Part shown: one piece after another, positions 30,384-40,354 of the stretch
How positions within the stretch are numbered: the stretch's first letter is position 1
How the letters are laid out: each line of letters begins with the position of its first letter
NCBI RefSeq assembly: GCF_014652615.1
Contig: NZ_BMZD01000001.1
Coordinates: 598,380 to 662,379, forward strand
Source: Novosphingobium arvoryzae
GTDB lineage: Bacteria; Pseudomonadota; Alphaproteobacteria; Sphingomonadales; Sphingomonadaceae
Direction: 5' to 3'
DNA length: 64,000 nt
The notes under the pieces: generated by a model
Told to the model about the DNA's origin: nothing
Database searches by the model: none
Seen by the model: the letters and a program-made list of their open reading frames with translations, nothing else
Made by a program: the position numbers and the translations under genes

Positions 30384-32096
30384 TTATCGGGGCAGCGGCG
30401 CGACGATGTGGCCACTTTCCAGCCGGATCTCGGCATCGGCCAGATCGAGCAGAGCCCCCCGGTGGCCGATGATGACCACCGCCATCCGCCTGCGCAGCCC
30501 GCGAACAGCGGCGGCGATCTGGGCCTCGTTGGCCGCGTCGAGTGCGCTGGTGGCTTCATCGAGGATCAGCAGCGCCGGATCGCGTAGTAACGCGCGCGCC
30601 AGCATCAGACGCTGACGCTCCCCGCCAGACAGCGCGCGGCCGCCATCGCCGATCACCGTGTCCAGCCCCTGCGGCAGGTCCAGCACGAACGCGGCGGAGG
30701 CATCGCGCAGCGCCTGTTCCAGGCGGGCGTCTTCGGCTTCCGCCGCTGCCCAACGCAAATTGTCGCGGATGGTGCCGCTGATCAGCACGGGGTCTTGCTG
30801 GACATAGGCCACCTTGCCGCGCCAGGCGCGCCGTGCCGTGCCGGAAAGCGCGGTGTCATCCACCAGCACCGTGCCACTGTCGGGCGAGAGCAGCCCGCCG
30901 AGCAGATCGGCCAGCGTGGACTTGCCCGCACCCGATGGCCCCGTCAGTGCGACGACGCCGCGCGCCGGGATCGCGGCGGACACGCCGTCCAGCGCGGGCG
31001 GGCCATCGGGACCGAACCGCACGGTTACGTTGTCCAGCTGGATCGCCTGCGCCAGCGCCGGGGCGGCAGCCGGGTCGGCCTCTGGCTCGCGCGCGGCTTC
31101 GGCAGTGGCGATCAGGTCAAGCGCGGCGGTCACTGCCGGACGGGCATGGGCACAGGTCAGCCCCGCTTGTTGAAGCAGCCCCAACAAGGGCAGCGCACGG
31201 GCGAACAGCGCGACCATCGGCAGGACCACGGTGACGTCGGCGTGCCAGCGTTCCAGCGCGGCCCAGACCAGCAGCGCCAGCACCACCGCGCCCCCGCCCT
31301 GCAGGGCCAGCTGCCCCCGGCCGAGGTCACGCTGGTAATCCAGCTGCGCGCGGCGCAAATCGACGAACTGGTCGGCCAGGTCACGCGCGGCGCGGTCCTC
31401 TCGGCCCAGGCTCTTGATCACGCGCAGTGCGCCCAGCCCCTCGTTCAGCTGGCTGTAGATCCGCCCATAGGCTGCGCCCAGCGCCTCGCCCAGGTGCGCG
31501 GCGCGGCGGCGCATGCCGTGGAACGCCAGCAGCACGGCCGTACCTGCGATCAGTGCGCCGATGGTCAGCCGTGGCGAAATCGCGAGTGCGGCAAGGCCGA
31601 TCCCGCCCAGCGTGACCAGCGTGGCCAGCGCCAGGATCGCCTGGTTGATGAACAGGCCGGCCTGGTCGACCTGGCTGATCAGCAGGCTGGCGGTGTTGGA
31701 CCGGCGCATCCCCAGCAGCACACGCCAGTCGCAATGCAGCAGCGATCGCCAGCCGCGCGCGCGCAGCCGGTCGATCAGCACCATTTCAAAGCGCATCGCC
31801 ACCAGCGCGCGGTAATAGGTAATCAGCCCGCGGACGATCACCAGCGCCACGAACAGCGCCAGCATGGCATCCAGCCGCATCGGCAGGCCCAGCTGCACCA
31901 TCGCGGCGCCAATCCGGCCCCCGTCGCTCGCGCCGTCGCCCAGGATGGTCAGCAGCGGGACCAGCAGGACGATCCCGATCCCCTCGGTAATCGCGCCCAG
32001 CACCATCAGGAAAGCGAGCCAAGCAGCCGCCAGACCATGCTCGGCCGGATCGAACAGGCGCGGGCGGTCTGCTAGGGGCGGCGTGTCCTGGTTCAC
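30384..32096 (-). CDS. ABC transporter (fused permease-ATPase), lasso-peptide exporter type
   Basis: The 570-residue protein has a six-helix permease part (residues about 20-300) and an ATPase part: Walker A GPSGAGKST, signature LSGGERQRL, Walker B LLILDEATSALD and H-loop IIGHR. The GTG start at 32096 overlaps the stop of the asparagine-synthetase-like gene (GTGA). As last gene of the RiPP operon it is expected to export the mature peptide (LarD/McjD-type). The upstream part of the open frame is a shadow of the previous gene. Confidence 0.88.
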   Translation of the reverse strand: MNQDTPPLADRPRLFDPAEHGLAAAWLAFLMVLGAITEGIGIVLLVPLLTILGDGASDGGRIGAAMVQLGLPMRLDAMLALFVALVIVRGLITYYRALVAMRFEMVLIDRLRARGWRSLLHCDWRVLLGMRRSNTASLLISQVDQAGLFINQAILALATLVTLGGIGLAALAISPRLTIGALIAGTAVLLAFHGMRRRAAHLGEALGAAYGRIYSQLNEGLGALRVIKSLGREDRAARDLADQFVDLRRAQLDYQRDLGRGQLALQGGGAVVLALLVWAALERWHADVTVVLPMVALFARALPLLGLLQQAGLTCAHARPAVTAALDLIATAEAAREPEADPAAAPALAQAIQLDNVTVRFGPDGPPALDGVSAAIPARGVVALTGPSGAGKSTLADLLGGLLSPDSGTVLVDDTALSGTARRAWRGKVAYVQQDPVLISGTIRDNLRWAAAEAEDARLEQALRDASAAFVLDLPQGLDTVIGDGGRALSGGERQRLMLARALLRDPALLILDEATSALDAANEAQIAAAVRGLRRRMAVVIIGHRGALLDLADAEIRLESGHIVAPLPR

Positions 32097-33994
32097 TGCG
32101 GGTTGCGCCCGGTTTCGAAATCCACGAACCGCCGGACATAGATCATCGCGGGCAGCGCAAAGCGCAGCCGGCTGACCGAATGGATATCGGTCGGGGCCTC
32201 GGTGGGCCAGTTGTCGAGATCGCGCAGCATGGCCTTGGTATCCAGCAGCGCTCCCAGCTGTGGGTGCTCGGCGATCTGGCGCACTTCCTCGCGCAGGCGC
32301 GGGATCATGGGGGTCATGCGGGCGTGCCAGTCGACCAGATGGTCGCCGTGGCGCACTTCGGTGCGCTGCGCTTCGGGCAGGCGGCCTATGCCCATGCGCC
32401 GCGCCAGCCGCCGCCGTTCGCCATTGCGGGTGAACTGCTCGGTCGGCATGCCAAGGCACAGCTCGATGAACGGGCGATAGGCCAGCACGTCGCGCCCGCG
32501 CGTGCCGAACACCTGCCACGCCCCCAGCCGGGATTCCCCGCCGCGCCACCATATGTCATAGACATTGCGGATCAGCCGCTCGCGCGAGGTGTAGAAATCG
32601 AGGTCGCTGATGTTGCCATCGGCATTGCGGGCTTTCAGCTTTGCCGCCAGCGGGCCATCGGCGGCGAGGTAGGGATTGGTCGTCGCGCCCGTTTCCTGGC
32701 CCCGGTGGACCAGATCGCGCAGCTTCCACCGCAGCCCTTCGGGCAGGTTGGGCATCACCCCCATCGCCACCATCCGCCGCCAGATCGGGCGCGGATCGTC
32801 GATCCGGTTGCGGGCGGTGTGCCACAGCTGTTTCCAGCGCAGCGTGCGGAAAAACTCGGCAGGGGCCCACGGCGCTTCCTGGCTGAAGGTCAGGTTGCCC
32901 ATCCCGGCGGACAGGATCCAGTCGCAGCCGGCATCGCGCGCGGCAACCGAGACGCCGGTGTGGACCAGCCCCATCGCCTGTGCCGGGTGACCGGCATCGG
33001 CCCCCATGAACATTTCCTGGCTATAGCTCAGGAAGTCATAGTCGCGGTTATCGACGAAGATCGGATCGATCCGGGGGTGGGTGCGCAGAAACTCGCGTAC
33101 ATAGGGGCCGTCGTCGCCGAACAGGCTAGAGACGGTGCGACCATCCCATTCCCGGATCGGCACGAACGTGATGCTGGTCAGCCGCTGGTCGGCTGGTAGC
33201 TGGCGCAGAACTTCATCGCACACGATCGAGGAGTCGAGCCCGCCAGACAGTGTCATTGCCGGCTTCTGGGCGTTGCTGAGCGCCTTGCCGACCGCTTCGG
33301 CCAGCATGGCGTTCGCTGCTTCGACATAGTCCTCATCGCGTTTGAAGCGGACCTGCGGAACGGCCAGCGGATCGTACCAGGCGTGGGCCGATCGACCGCT
33401 CTGCGTGATGGTCAGGACCTGACCGCCAGGGACGGGTTCCAGCCCCTCGAACTGGCCGTGCTCAGCGCTTTCGAATTCGAATGCCAGCAGTCGCTCGATT
33501 GCGTCTTCGTGCAGGTGCTTGTCCAGCCCGGCGGCGAAAAACGGGCGTGGGATGTTGCACGCCATGAAGCCGTGCTTGCCGACATGGAAATAGAGCGGAA
33601 AACTGCACCACGGGCTGCGGGCCATGCGGATCGCGCCTTCGGACTGGACCACCAGCGCGGCATATTCGCCCACGACATGGCGGTCAGCCTCCAGCCCCCA
33701 GCGGTCCACGGCGGCGCCATAGACCTGCTCGGGTGAACCGTTCACGCCCAGCTGGGCGCGCAGTTCTGCAAGATTGTCGATCCAGCCCAGCAGCAGCACC
33801 GCGCAGCCAGAGGGTGAGCGGGGCACCCGCCAGCCGGGACGGGCGCGGGCGCGGGGGGCGGGCAGTTCTGCAAAGAAATCAGCCCCGTCCCGACAGTGGT
33901 CGGCAGGATGACCGGCAAACAGGCCAAGTGACTGGGCTGCACGAGTTGGGGCGACCCAGTCAGGGTCGCCCCAAGTACGTGTATAGAAATACAT
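32093..33994 (-). CDS. Asparagine-synthetase-like peptide cyclase (lasso cyclase, C protein)
   Basis: The 633-residue protein has an N-terminal glutaminase-like domain without the catalytic Cys2 and a C-terminal synthetase domain with the ATP-binding motif LSGGLDSSIV at about residue 246. This combination is that of lasso cyclases (McjC-type), which adenylate a side-chain carboxyl and join it to the peptide N-terminus. It follows the precursor gene by 53 bases. No fault is visible in the motifs. Confidence 0.88.
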   Translation of the reverse strand: MYFYTRTWGDPDWVAPTRAAQSLGLFAGHPADHCRDGADFFAELPAPRARARPGWRVPRSPSGCAVLLLGWIDNLAELRAQLGVNGSPEQVYGAAVDRWGLEADRHVVGEYAALVVQSEGAIRMARSPWCSFPLYFHVGKHGFMACNIPRPFFAAGLDKHLHEDAIERLLAFEFESAEHGQFEGLEPVPGGQVLTITQSGRSAHAWYDPLAVPQVRFKRDEDYVEAANAMLAEAVGKALSNAQKPAMTLSGGLDSSIVCDEVLRQLPADQRLTSITFVPIREWDGRTVSSLFGDDGPYVREFLRTHPRIDPIFVDNRDYDFLSYSQEMFMGADAGHPAQAMGLVHTGVSVAARDAGCDWILSAGMGNLTFSQEAPWAPAEFFRTLRWKQLWHTARNRIDDPRPIWRRMVAMGVMPNLPEGLRWKLRDLVHRGQETGATTNPYLAADGPLAAKLKARNADGNISDLDFYTSRERLIRNVYDIWWRGGESRLGAWQVFGTRGRDVLAYRPFIELCLGMPTEQFTRNGERRRLARRMGIGRLPEAQRTEVRHGDHLVDWHARMTPMIPRLREEVRQIAEHPQLGALLDTKAMLRDLDNWPTEAPTDIHSVSRLRFALPAMIYVRRFVDFETGRNPQ

Positions 33995-34047
33995 CTAGTC
34001 GTGAATGCAGGTCGATTGCAGGCCGTGGCCCGTCAATCGCCTGAAGC

Positions 34048-34194
34048 TTACGACAGAACCGAGTTGGAGCCCGTGCACTGCGGATTGCCCTGCACCTGGC
34101 AGGCAGCCGAGGTCGCAGCGGCGACATCGTTGATGGTGCCGAGCGGGGCGAGGGTCGGCTTGGTCCAAACCTTCTTGGGGGCAGTCTTGGTCAC
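34048..34194 (-). CDS. Lasso-type RiPP precursor peptide with an acid-free core
   Basis: A 48-residue frame starts at GTG 34194, with AAGGAG 8 bases upstream; an ATG further upstream (34242) lacks such a site. The leader has the lasso recognition pattern W10-x2-P13-x-L15-x3-G19 (usual form YxxPxLxxxG). Thr28 would be the -2 residue, so the core could begin at Ala30. Asn37 then occupies ring position 8, where Asp or Glu is normally needed. No acidic residue follows Asp23. Two cysteines (32, 40) and a C-terminal Ser48 stand out. Confidence 0.75.
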   Translation of the reverse strand: MTKTAPKKVWTKPTLAPLGTINDVAAATSAACQVQGNPQCTGSNSVLS

Positions 34195-34257
34195 TACAAT
34201 AACTCCTTGGATAACATTGGCGGCGTGCGCGACCCCCTGCATCCGTAAATTTTTTCT

Positions 34258-34287
34258 TTATGTGCCCGATTCTCTTGGGTTTTGCAA
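34258..34287 (-). promoter_or_regulatory. Possible promoter before the precursor gene
   Basis: On the minus strand TTGCAA (34287-34282) and CATAAA (34263-34258) are 18 bases apart in the 155-base gap between the B2 and precursor genes. A separate promoter would let the precursor be made in excess. The match is weak. Confidence 0.3.
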
Positions 34288-34349
34288 CTGCGAACAACGT
34301 TAATCCAAACGGGTCGGATTGCGGTCGGGCGGAATTCCCTAATGCATTG

Positions 34350-34799
34350 TCAATCAAGCAAATTAAGTAGAACTACCCAGGTTCCGGGCAGGTCGCCAAT
34401 GACTTTTGCTCCGCCGATTTCGACCCAGGCGTGCAGATCGTCCCGGTCGCCGCGTTCGTGCGCCGGTCGCGTGGCGATTCGCAGGCAGTAGGATTGGTCG
34501 CGGGCTTGCAGCATCCGGGCCAGCGCGATGGCGCGTGGCAGGCACTTGGTGGCAAATGGCAGACGGGGGGCCGCGCGCTCTACGTGCAGGGCCAGTCTTC
34601 GGGCCTCGGCGATGGCCTGGGGATCGGCAGGCGGCAAGGCGGCAATCTGGTCAGTGGTAACGACCGTGCCGAGGCGGTCGCGCCAGCGGCGCAGTGGCAC
34701 GAACCGCACCAGCAGCCACGCGGCGCACAGTCGCAGCAGCGCCTCCAGCGTCAAGCGCCGCAACCGCCAGGATTCGGATGCGCGCATCGCCCCGCTCAC
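34350..34799 (-). CDS. Lasso peptide leader protease, transglutaminase-like B2 protein
   Basis: The 149-residue protein has the B2 pattern with a Cys-His-Asp triad: KCLPRAIALARMLQ, DLHAWVEIGG and VIGDLPG. It would cleave the leader together with the RRE protein. The GTG start at 34799 overlaps the stop of the PqqD-like gene (GTGA), showing coupled translation. The N-terminal helix (LLRLCAAWLLVRFVPL) is normal for the family. Confidence 0.9.
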   Translation of the reverse strand: MSGAMRASESWRLRRLTLEALLRLCAAWLLVRFVPLRRWRDRLGTVVTTDQIAALPPADPQAIAEARRLALHVERAAPRLPFATKCLPRAIALARMLQARDQSYCLRIATRPAHERGDRDDLHAWVEIGGAKVIGDLPGTWVVLLNLLD

Positions 34800-35065
34800 C
34801 GGGCTTCGAGCAGTCCCGCCGTCAGTGCCTCGTCAAGGAACGCCGCAACGTCGTCGGCCAGCTCGCTCTCGGCAACGTCATAGTCGTTGGCCAGCTCGGC
34901 GGCGATGTCGGCGGGGCTGCGGGTTCCGTCGACCAACCGCCAGATATCCAGCGCGGTGTCCTTGAGCGAAAAGAAATTGCCCGATTCGAGATCCATCACC
35001 ACGATTTCATCGTCGATCTCGGTCTCTACAAACCGGTCGGGGCACTTGTTCAGGATTCCGGTCAT
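34796..35065 (-). CDS. PqqD-like RiPP recognition element (B1 protein)
   Basis: The 89-residue protein is a PqqD-type winged-helix RRE (EIDDEIVVMDLESGNFFSLKDTALDIWRLVDGTRSPADIAAELANDYDV). It binds the leader peptide of the precursor and presents it to the B2 protease. The ATG at 35065 overlaps the stop of the kinase-like gene as ATGA. Confidence 0.9.
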   Translation of the reverse strand: MTGILNKCPDRFVETEIDDEIVVMDLESGNFFSLKDTALDIWRLVDGTRSPADIAAELANDYDVAESELADDVAAFLDEALTAGLLEAR

Positions 35066-35952
35066 TGCGCTTGTTCCGATACTGGGCGGGCCATCGCCTT
35101 TACATGACGTTCGACCAGCGCCGCGTCCACTGCGAAACGGCTGGCATCGCGCGGCCGCACGAACCGGGTCAGCCGGATCGTGCGGGCGAGGTTGGCCAGT
35201 TGCGCGAACCGGGCGATCCGGTCCGGCCGCGAAGCCGCCATGATCAGGTCGGTCGTATAGTGATCGTCCTGCAGGCGGACCAGCTTTTCCCCGCCGTGCA
35301 GCGGTTCGATCCGGGCCGTGTCGCCCTCCTCCAGAAAGCAGAGTTCGGCCAGCGGCAGCACGTCGACCACTGTGCCGCCCGCTGGTTCGGAGTAGAACTT
35401 GGGGACGCTGGCCATCACTTGTTCCGCAGGTCGCGCGCCGGTCATTTCCACCGCGTCGGGCCAAAGTTTCAGCCGCTTGTGCCCCGGCAGGCACAGCGCC
35501 TGGCCCGGCTGGCTGAGGTCCAGCACCAGCGTATCGTCGCAGAACATCGGCAATTCGTGCCGCGTCAGCTGCGCTACCAGCGTGGACTTGCCCGCGCCTG
35601 ACGGGCCGGTGAAGGCAAAGACCTGCCCGCCGCAGGCCACTGCCGAGGCATGGATCGGGTAAAGCCCGTTGATGCAGGCAATCGCGGCATAGATGCTGCC
35701 GTTCAGCCACAGGTATTCCTCGGCCGGGTCGGTCGGGCCGTTTGGCCGCTCGATCGTTACCCCTTCACTCCGGCGATAGAAGAAGCGCAGCCCGCTTTCG
35801 GTCACCAGCAGGAAGCTGTCTTCATGCAGCCAATGCCTGCCCGGCGGGACCGTTACGCTTCCGATTTCGCGCGGAGTCACGCCCTCGTGCAGCCGGGTTT
35901 CGCGCGCCAGCATGGCCACGGCAGGGTGCGCCAAAGGGGAAGCATCGGTCAT
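35062..35952 (-). CDS. HPr-kinase-like protein, probable lasso peptide tailoring kinase
   Basis: The 296-residue protein has a P-loop AFTGPSGAGKSTLVAQL and the downstream MFCDDTLVLDL, which are features of HPr kinase/phosphorylase-like enzymes in lasso clusters. Related kinases (for example in the paeninodin cluster) phosphorylate a C-terminal Ser of the peptide; the precursor here ends in Ser. ATG 35952 (MTDASPLAHP) is preferred over 35988. It is the first gene of the operon. Confidence 0.82.
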   Translation of the reverse strand: MTDASPLAHPAVAMLARETRLHEGVTPREIGSVTVPPGRHWLHEDSFLLVTESGLRFFYRRSEGVTIERPNGPTDPAEEYLWLNGSIYAAIACINGLYPIHASAVACGGQVFAFTGPSGAGKSTLVAQLTRHELPMFCDDTLVLDLSQPGQALCLPGHKRLKLWPDAVEMTGARPAEQVMASVPKFYSEPAGGTVVDVLPLAELCFLEEGDTARIEPLHGGEKLVRLQDDHYTTDLIMAASRPDRIARFAQLANLARTIRLTRFVRPRDASRFAVDAALVERHVKAMARPVSEQAQ

Positions 35953-36111
35953 GCTGCGCGGTCTGCCCGGCGAGGGGCGAGAGGTCAATTGCCGCAGTGC
36001 ACTACGCGGATGTCCGGATATGCGACATCCAGTGTGGAAAACCCCTGCCTGTGCCTTGTTGCCCCAAGATGTGGTGGGTAAGCGCGAGAAAAGGGAGCAA
36101 GCTGAAGCGCC

Positions 36112-36774
36112 ATGGCCGCACCGCTGATTTCACCGTCCATCCTGTCTGCCGACTTCGCTCGCCTGGGCGAGGAAGTGCGCGCCATCGATGCCGCCGGGGC
36201 GGACTGGATCCATGTCGACGTCATGGACGGCCATTTCGTGCCCAACATCACGATTGGCCCGATGGTGGTGAAGGCGCTCCGTCCGCACACGGCCAAGGTG
36301 TTCGATGTGCACCTGATGATCCAGCCGGTCGATCCCTACCTGCAGGCCTTTGCCGACGCCGGGGCGGACATCATCACCTTCCATCCCGAAGCCGGGCCGC
36401 ACGCGCACCGGACGGTGCAGGCGATCAAGGCGCTGGGCAAGCAGGCGGGCGTCTCGCTCAATCCGGCAACGCCGGCCAAGCTGCTCGACTACCTGATCGA
36501 CGAAGTGGACCTGGTGCTGGTGATGAGCGTCAATCCCGGTTTCGGCGGGCAGAGCTTCATTTCCAGCCAGCTGCGCAAGATCGAGGCGATCCGCAAGATG
36601 ATCGACAAGACCGGGCGTGACATCCGGCTTGAAGTGGACGGCGGGGTGGATGTGAATACCGCCCGGCTCTGCGTGGCGGCCGGGGCGGATGTGCTGGTGG
36701 CCGGGACCGCGACCTTCAAGGGCGGGCCGGAGCAATACGCCGCCAATATCGCCGCGCTGAAGGCGGTGGGCTGA
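36112..36774 (+). CDS. rpe: Ribulose-phosphate 3-epimerase
   Basis: The 220-residue TIM-barrel protein has the family motifs [46 protein letters not shown] and EVDGGV with the metal-binding His and Asp residues. It interconverts ribulose 5-phosphate and xylulose 5-phosphate in the pentose phosphate pathway. The heparinase-like gene starts 4 bases after its stop, so both are in one operon. Confidence 0.97.
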   Translation: MAAPLISPSILSADFARLGEEVRAIDAAGADWIHVDVMDGHFVPNITIGPMVVKALRPHTAKVFDVHLMIQPVDPYLQAFADAGADIITFHPEAGPHAHRTVQAIKALGKQAGVSLNPATPAKLLDYLIDEVDLVLVMSVNPGFGGQSFISSQLRKIEAIRKMIDKTGRDIRLEVDGGVDVNTARLCVAAGADVLVAGTATFKGGPEQYAANIAALKAVG

Positions 36775-36777
36775 GCG

Positions 36778-38667
36778 ATGGTGGAGGCCGTCACTTCCAC
36801 TCGGGGCGACCCGACGGACAATGACGGTTCGGTAGCGGAAGGGCGGGCGATTCCGCTGCACCCCGACACTGCGGAGGCTTTGGTGAACGACAGCGCTGCA
36901 TCCGGTGACGATCCCTATCTCCCGCAGGGCGAAGTGGTCGAGCCGGGGCGGGCGCTGGCGCTGGCCGATTTCACTCCGCCCGCGATTTCGGCGGGGGAGC
37001 GATTGGTGCGGCTGGCCTACCGGCTGGGGGTTCCGGCCAGCGCGCTGACCACGCCGTTCGGCAAACAGGCCAAGCCGCGCCTGCTGGCCACAGTGCTCAA
37101 TCCGCTGCCCGGCAACCGCGCCGGGGGTACCGCGCTGCGCGCCGGACATTTCCTAGTCTACGGCGTCAAGGCACCCATTGCGCAGATCGATTTCGCGGGC
37201 GCGGCGCGGGTTGCCCCGCCGCTGGAGCGGGTGGTGCACAGCTTTTCTTGGCTGGCCGATCTCGAAGCCTGCGCCCCGCGCGAACAAGTCGCGCCGATTG
37301 CGGAGCGGGTGTTGGCTGCGTGGCTGGCGGCCAATCCCAAGCCGCCCGCGCGGCCGGGCAAGGGACCGGCATGGAGCGTTGCCAATGCCGGGACGCGCGA
37401 GCTCAACTGGCTGGTCCACGCACCGCTTATCCTGTCGGGCAGCGACAAGGCGTTGCGCGCCAAGGTTCTTGCCACCCTGGAAGATACGGCGCGCTGGCTC
37501 GACAAGAACGTCGGCCGGGCCGAGGATCTGCTGGGCGAAGTGGCGGGCTGGTGCGGGATTGTCGCGGCCGGGCTGTTGCTGCCCGATGGCAAGCCGCGCC
37601 GTCTTTATGGTGAAGCGGGTCTGATCCGTGCGCTGGGCGAACTGGTGGGTGACGATGGCGGCGTGCTGTCGCGCAGCCCGTTGGGCCAGATCGAGGCGAT
37701 CACCCTGCTGGTGCGGCTGCGCGCTTGCTATCACGCGCTGCGCACCGATCCGCCGACCGCGTTGGAAGCGATCCTCAGCCTGCTGGTGCCGCCGTTGCTG
37801 GCGCTTACGCATGGCGACGGTTCGCTGGGTAGCTGGCAGGGCGCGTGGGCGATCGATGGCGATGAACTGGCCGCGCTGATCGCTGCCACTGGCGTGCGGG
37901 TGCGGCCGCTGCGCGATGTGCGACAGTGGGGCTACCAACGCGTGGTTGCGCAAAAGGCAATCCTGCAGTTCGATGCGGCGCCGCCGCCATTGGCCAAGCA
38001 TGCCCGGCTGGGCTGCGCTTCTACCCTGGCGTTCGAGTTGAGCCATGCGGGGCATCGGATCATCGTCAACTGCGGCGGTGCGGGCTGCGCGGGCGGCTTG
38101 ATGCCGGTGCGGCTGGAGCAGGGCCTGCGTGCCACGGCGGCGCATTCCACGTTGACGCTGGACGATGTCAATTCCACCGCGATCCTGATCAACGGCAAGA
38201 TCGGCAGCGGTGTGTCCGAAGTGGATATCGATCGCCGGACCTTGACCGGAGCGAAAGGCGGCGGGGCAACCCGGCTGGAAGCGAGCCATAACGGCTATGC
38301 CGCGCGTTATGGCCTGACCCACCGTCGCATCCTGATCCTGCGCGATGACGGCACCGAACTGCGCGGCGAAGACCTGCTGATCCCGGCGGGCGGCAAGGGC
38401 AAGAACGGCAAGGTCAGTTTCGCCATCCGCTTCCACCTTGGCCCCGGCATCGACGTGCGCCTGTCGGAAGACGGGCAGGGCGCGGGCCTTGCGCTGCCCG
38501 ACGGCACGTTCTGGCAATTCCGCAGCGGCGGGGGGCAGATCACGGTCGAGGAAAGCATCTGGGCCGATGGGCAAGGCCGCCCGCAGCCAATCCAGCAGCT
38601 GGTCCTGCAAGGGCTGGTGTCGCGCGGGGGCGGGAATTTCGCCTGGCTGCTCAAGAAAATGGGCTGA
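36778..38667 (+). CDS. Heparinase II/III-family protein
   Basis: The 629-residue protein has an alpha-toroid N-terminal half (residues 90-340) and a beta-rich C-terminal half with the heparinase II/III features LAFELSHAGHRIIVNCGGAG and HSTLTLDD. Members cleave uronic-acid-containing polysaccharides or act on unknown exopolysaccharides. The conserved order rpe - heparinase - purH is common in sphingomonads. No signal peptide is clear, so the location is uncertain. Confidence 0.85.
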   Translation: MVEAVTSTRGDPTDNDGSVAEGRAIPLHPDTAEALVNDSAASGDDPYLPQGEVVEPGRALALADFTPPAISAGERLVRLAYRLGVPASALTTPFGKQAKPRLLATVLNPLPGNRAGGTALRAGHFLVYGVKAPIAQIDFAGAARVAPPLERVVHSFSWLADLEACAPREQVAPIAERVLAAWLAANPKPPARPGKGPAWSVANAGTRELNWLVHAPLILSGSDKALRAKVLATLEDTARWLDKNVGRAEDLLGEVAGWCGIVAAGLLLPDGKPRRLYGEAGLIRALGELVGDDGGVLSRSPLGQIEAITLLVRLRACYHALRTDPPTALEAILSLLVPPLLALTHGDGSLGSWQGAWAIDGDELAALIAATGVRVRPLRDVRQWGYQRVVAQKAILQFDAAPPPLAKHARLGCASTLAFELSHAGHRIIVNCGGAGCAGGLMPVRLEQGLRATAAHSTLTLDDVNSTAILINGKIGSGVSEVDIDRRTLTGAKGGGATRLEASHNGYAARYGLTHRRILILRDDGTELRGEDLLIPAGGKGKNGKVSFAIRFHLGPGIDVRLSEDGQGAGLALPDGTFWQFRSGGGQITVEESIWADGQGRPQPIQQLVLQGLVSRGGGNFAWLLKKMG

Positions 38668-38764
38668 TTTGCCCGGCCAAACGGCACACGGGCGGTAGTC
38701 AAAGCGCGCAAAATCCCTATGGGAACGCGCAAACCTTCCAACCCCTGCACCGAGATTCGCATCC

Positions 38765-40354
38765 ATGACCGACGTCACCATCCGCCGCGCGCTACTTTCA
38801 GTTTCCGACAAGACCGGCCTGGTCGAACTGGGGCAGGCCCTTGCCGCTCGCGGGGTTGACCTCGTCTCCACCGGCGGCACGGCCAAGGCGCTGCGCGATG
38901 CGGGCCTGACTGTGCGCGACATCTCGGACCTGACCGGCTTTCCCGAAATGATGGACGGGCGGGTCAAGACGCTGCACCCGAAGGTCCACGGCGGGCTGCT
39001 GGCGGTGCGCGACAACCCGGAACACGCCGCCGCGATGGCAGAGCATGACATCGGCGCGATCGATCTGGTGGTGGTCAATCTCTATCCGTTCGAAGCAACC
39101 GTCGCCAAGGGCGCGGACCGTGATGAGATCATTGAGAACATCGACATCGGCGGCCCTTCGATGGTCCGTTCGGCAGCGAAGAACCACGCCTATGTCACGA
39201 TCCTGACCAACCCGGCGGACTATGCCGGGCTGCTGGGCGAACTGGAGGAAACCGGCGGTGCGACCCGTCTGCCGTTCCGCAAGCTGATGGCCGCGCGCGC
39301 CTATGCCGCGACCGCCGCTTATGACAGCATGATCAGCCAGTGGTTCGCATTTGCCGACCAGCAGCAGCTGTTCCCCGAAATGCTGGCGGTCACCGGCACC
39401 CGCCGCGAAACGCTGCGCTACGGCGAGAACCCGCACCAGCAGGCCGCGCTCTACATCCCCAACGGCCCGCACATTCGCGGCATCGCGCAAGGGCAGCAGG
39501 TGCAGGGCAAGGAACTGTCCTACAACAACTACAACGACGCCGACGCCGCGTTCGAACTGGCGGCGGAATTCCGCGGGCAGGCCCCGGCGGTGGTGATCGT
39601 CAAGCACGCCAACCCCTGCGGCGTGGCGCAGGCGTTCACCCTGCTCGAAGCCTGGCAGGGCGCGCTGGCATGCGACGACGTGTCGGCATTTGGCGGGATC
39701 GTGGCAACCAACGTGCCGCTGGATGGCCCGACGGCCGAAGCGATCTGCGAAATCTTCACCGAAGTCGTCGTTGCCCCGGATGCCGATGACGCCGCCCGAG
39801 CGGCTTTTGCCAGGAAGAAGAACCTGCGCCTGCTGCTCACCGGCGATCTGCCCGATCCGCGCCGGGGCGGGCTGAACGTCAAGCCGATCACCGGCGGGCT
39901 GCTGGTGCAGAGCCGCGACAATGGCGCGATCACGCTGGACGACCTCAAGATCGTGACCAAGCGCGCGCCGACCGAGCAGGAACTGAAGGACTGCTTCTTT
40001 GCCTGGACGGTGGCTCGTCACGTCAAGTCCAACGCCATCGTCTATGCCAAGGACGGCGTCACCGCCGGGATCGGCGCGGGGCAGATGAACCGCCGCGATT
40101 CCTCGCGTATCGCCGCGATGAAGGCAGCGGAAGCAGCGGAGAAGTTCGGCTGGACCGCACCCCGCACCGTCGGCAGCGCGGTGGCATCGGACGCGTTCTT
40201 CCCGTTTGCCGATGGCTTGCTGGCCGCCGCCGAAGCGGGCGCGACGGCAGTGATCCAGCCCGGCGGTTCGATTCGCGACGACGAAGTGATCGCGGCGGCG
40301 GACGCGGCGGGCCTGGCGATGGTCTTCACCGGAATGCGCCACTTCCGCCACTGA
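38765..40354 (+). CDS. purH: Bifunctional AICAR formyltransferase / IMP cyclohydrolase
   Basis: The 529-residue enzyme carries the last two steps of purine synthesis. The IMP cyclohydrolase domain comes first ([56 protein letters not shown]). The formyltransferase domain follows ([32 protein letters not shown]). The length is normal and all motifs are present. Confidence 0.97.
   Translation: MTDVTIRRALLSVSDKTGLVELGQALAARGVDLVSTGGTAKALRDAGLTVRDISDLTGFPEMMDGRVKTLHPKVHGGLLAVRDNPEHAAAMAEHDIGAIDLVVVNLYPFEATVAKGADRDEIIENIDIGGPSMVRSAAKNHAYVTILTNPADYAGLLGELEETGGATRLPFRKLMAARAYAATAAYDSMISQWFAFADQQQLFPEMLAVTGTRRETLRYGENPHQQAALYIPNGPHIRGIAQGQQVQGKELSYNNYNDADAAFELAAEFRGQAPAVVIVKHANPCGVAQAFTLLEAWQGALACDDVSAFGGIVATNVPLDGPTAEAICEIFTEVVVAPDADDAARAAFARKKNLRLLLTGDLPDPRRGGLNVKPITGGLLVQSRDNGAITLDDLKIVTKRAPTEQELKDCFFAWTVARHVKSNAIVYAKDGVTAGIGAGQMNRRDSSRIAAMKAAEAAEKFGWTAPRTVGSAVASDAFFPFADGLLAAAEAGATAVIQPGGSIRDDEVIAAADAAGLAMVFTGMRHFRH

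Noticed and set aside
32097..32552. N-terminal extension of the ABC transporter frame
   Set aside because: The extension is antisense-frame sequence within the cyclase gene; the GTG at 32096 overlapping the cyclase stop gives the normal transporter length.
34195..34242. Longer precursor peptide from the ATG at 34242
   Set aside because: The strong ribosome binding site (AAGGAG) lies after this ATG and is spaced correctly only for the GTG at 34194.
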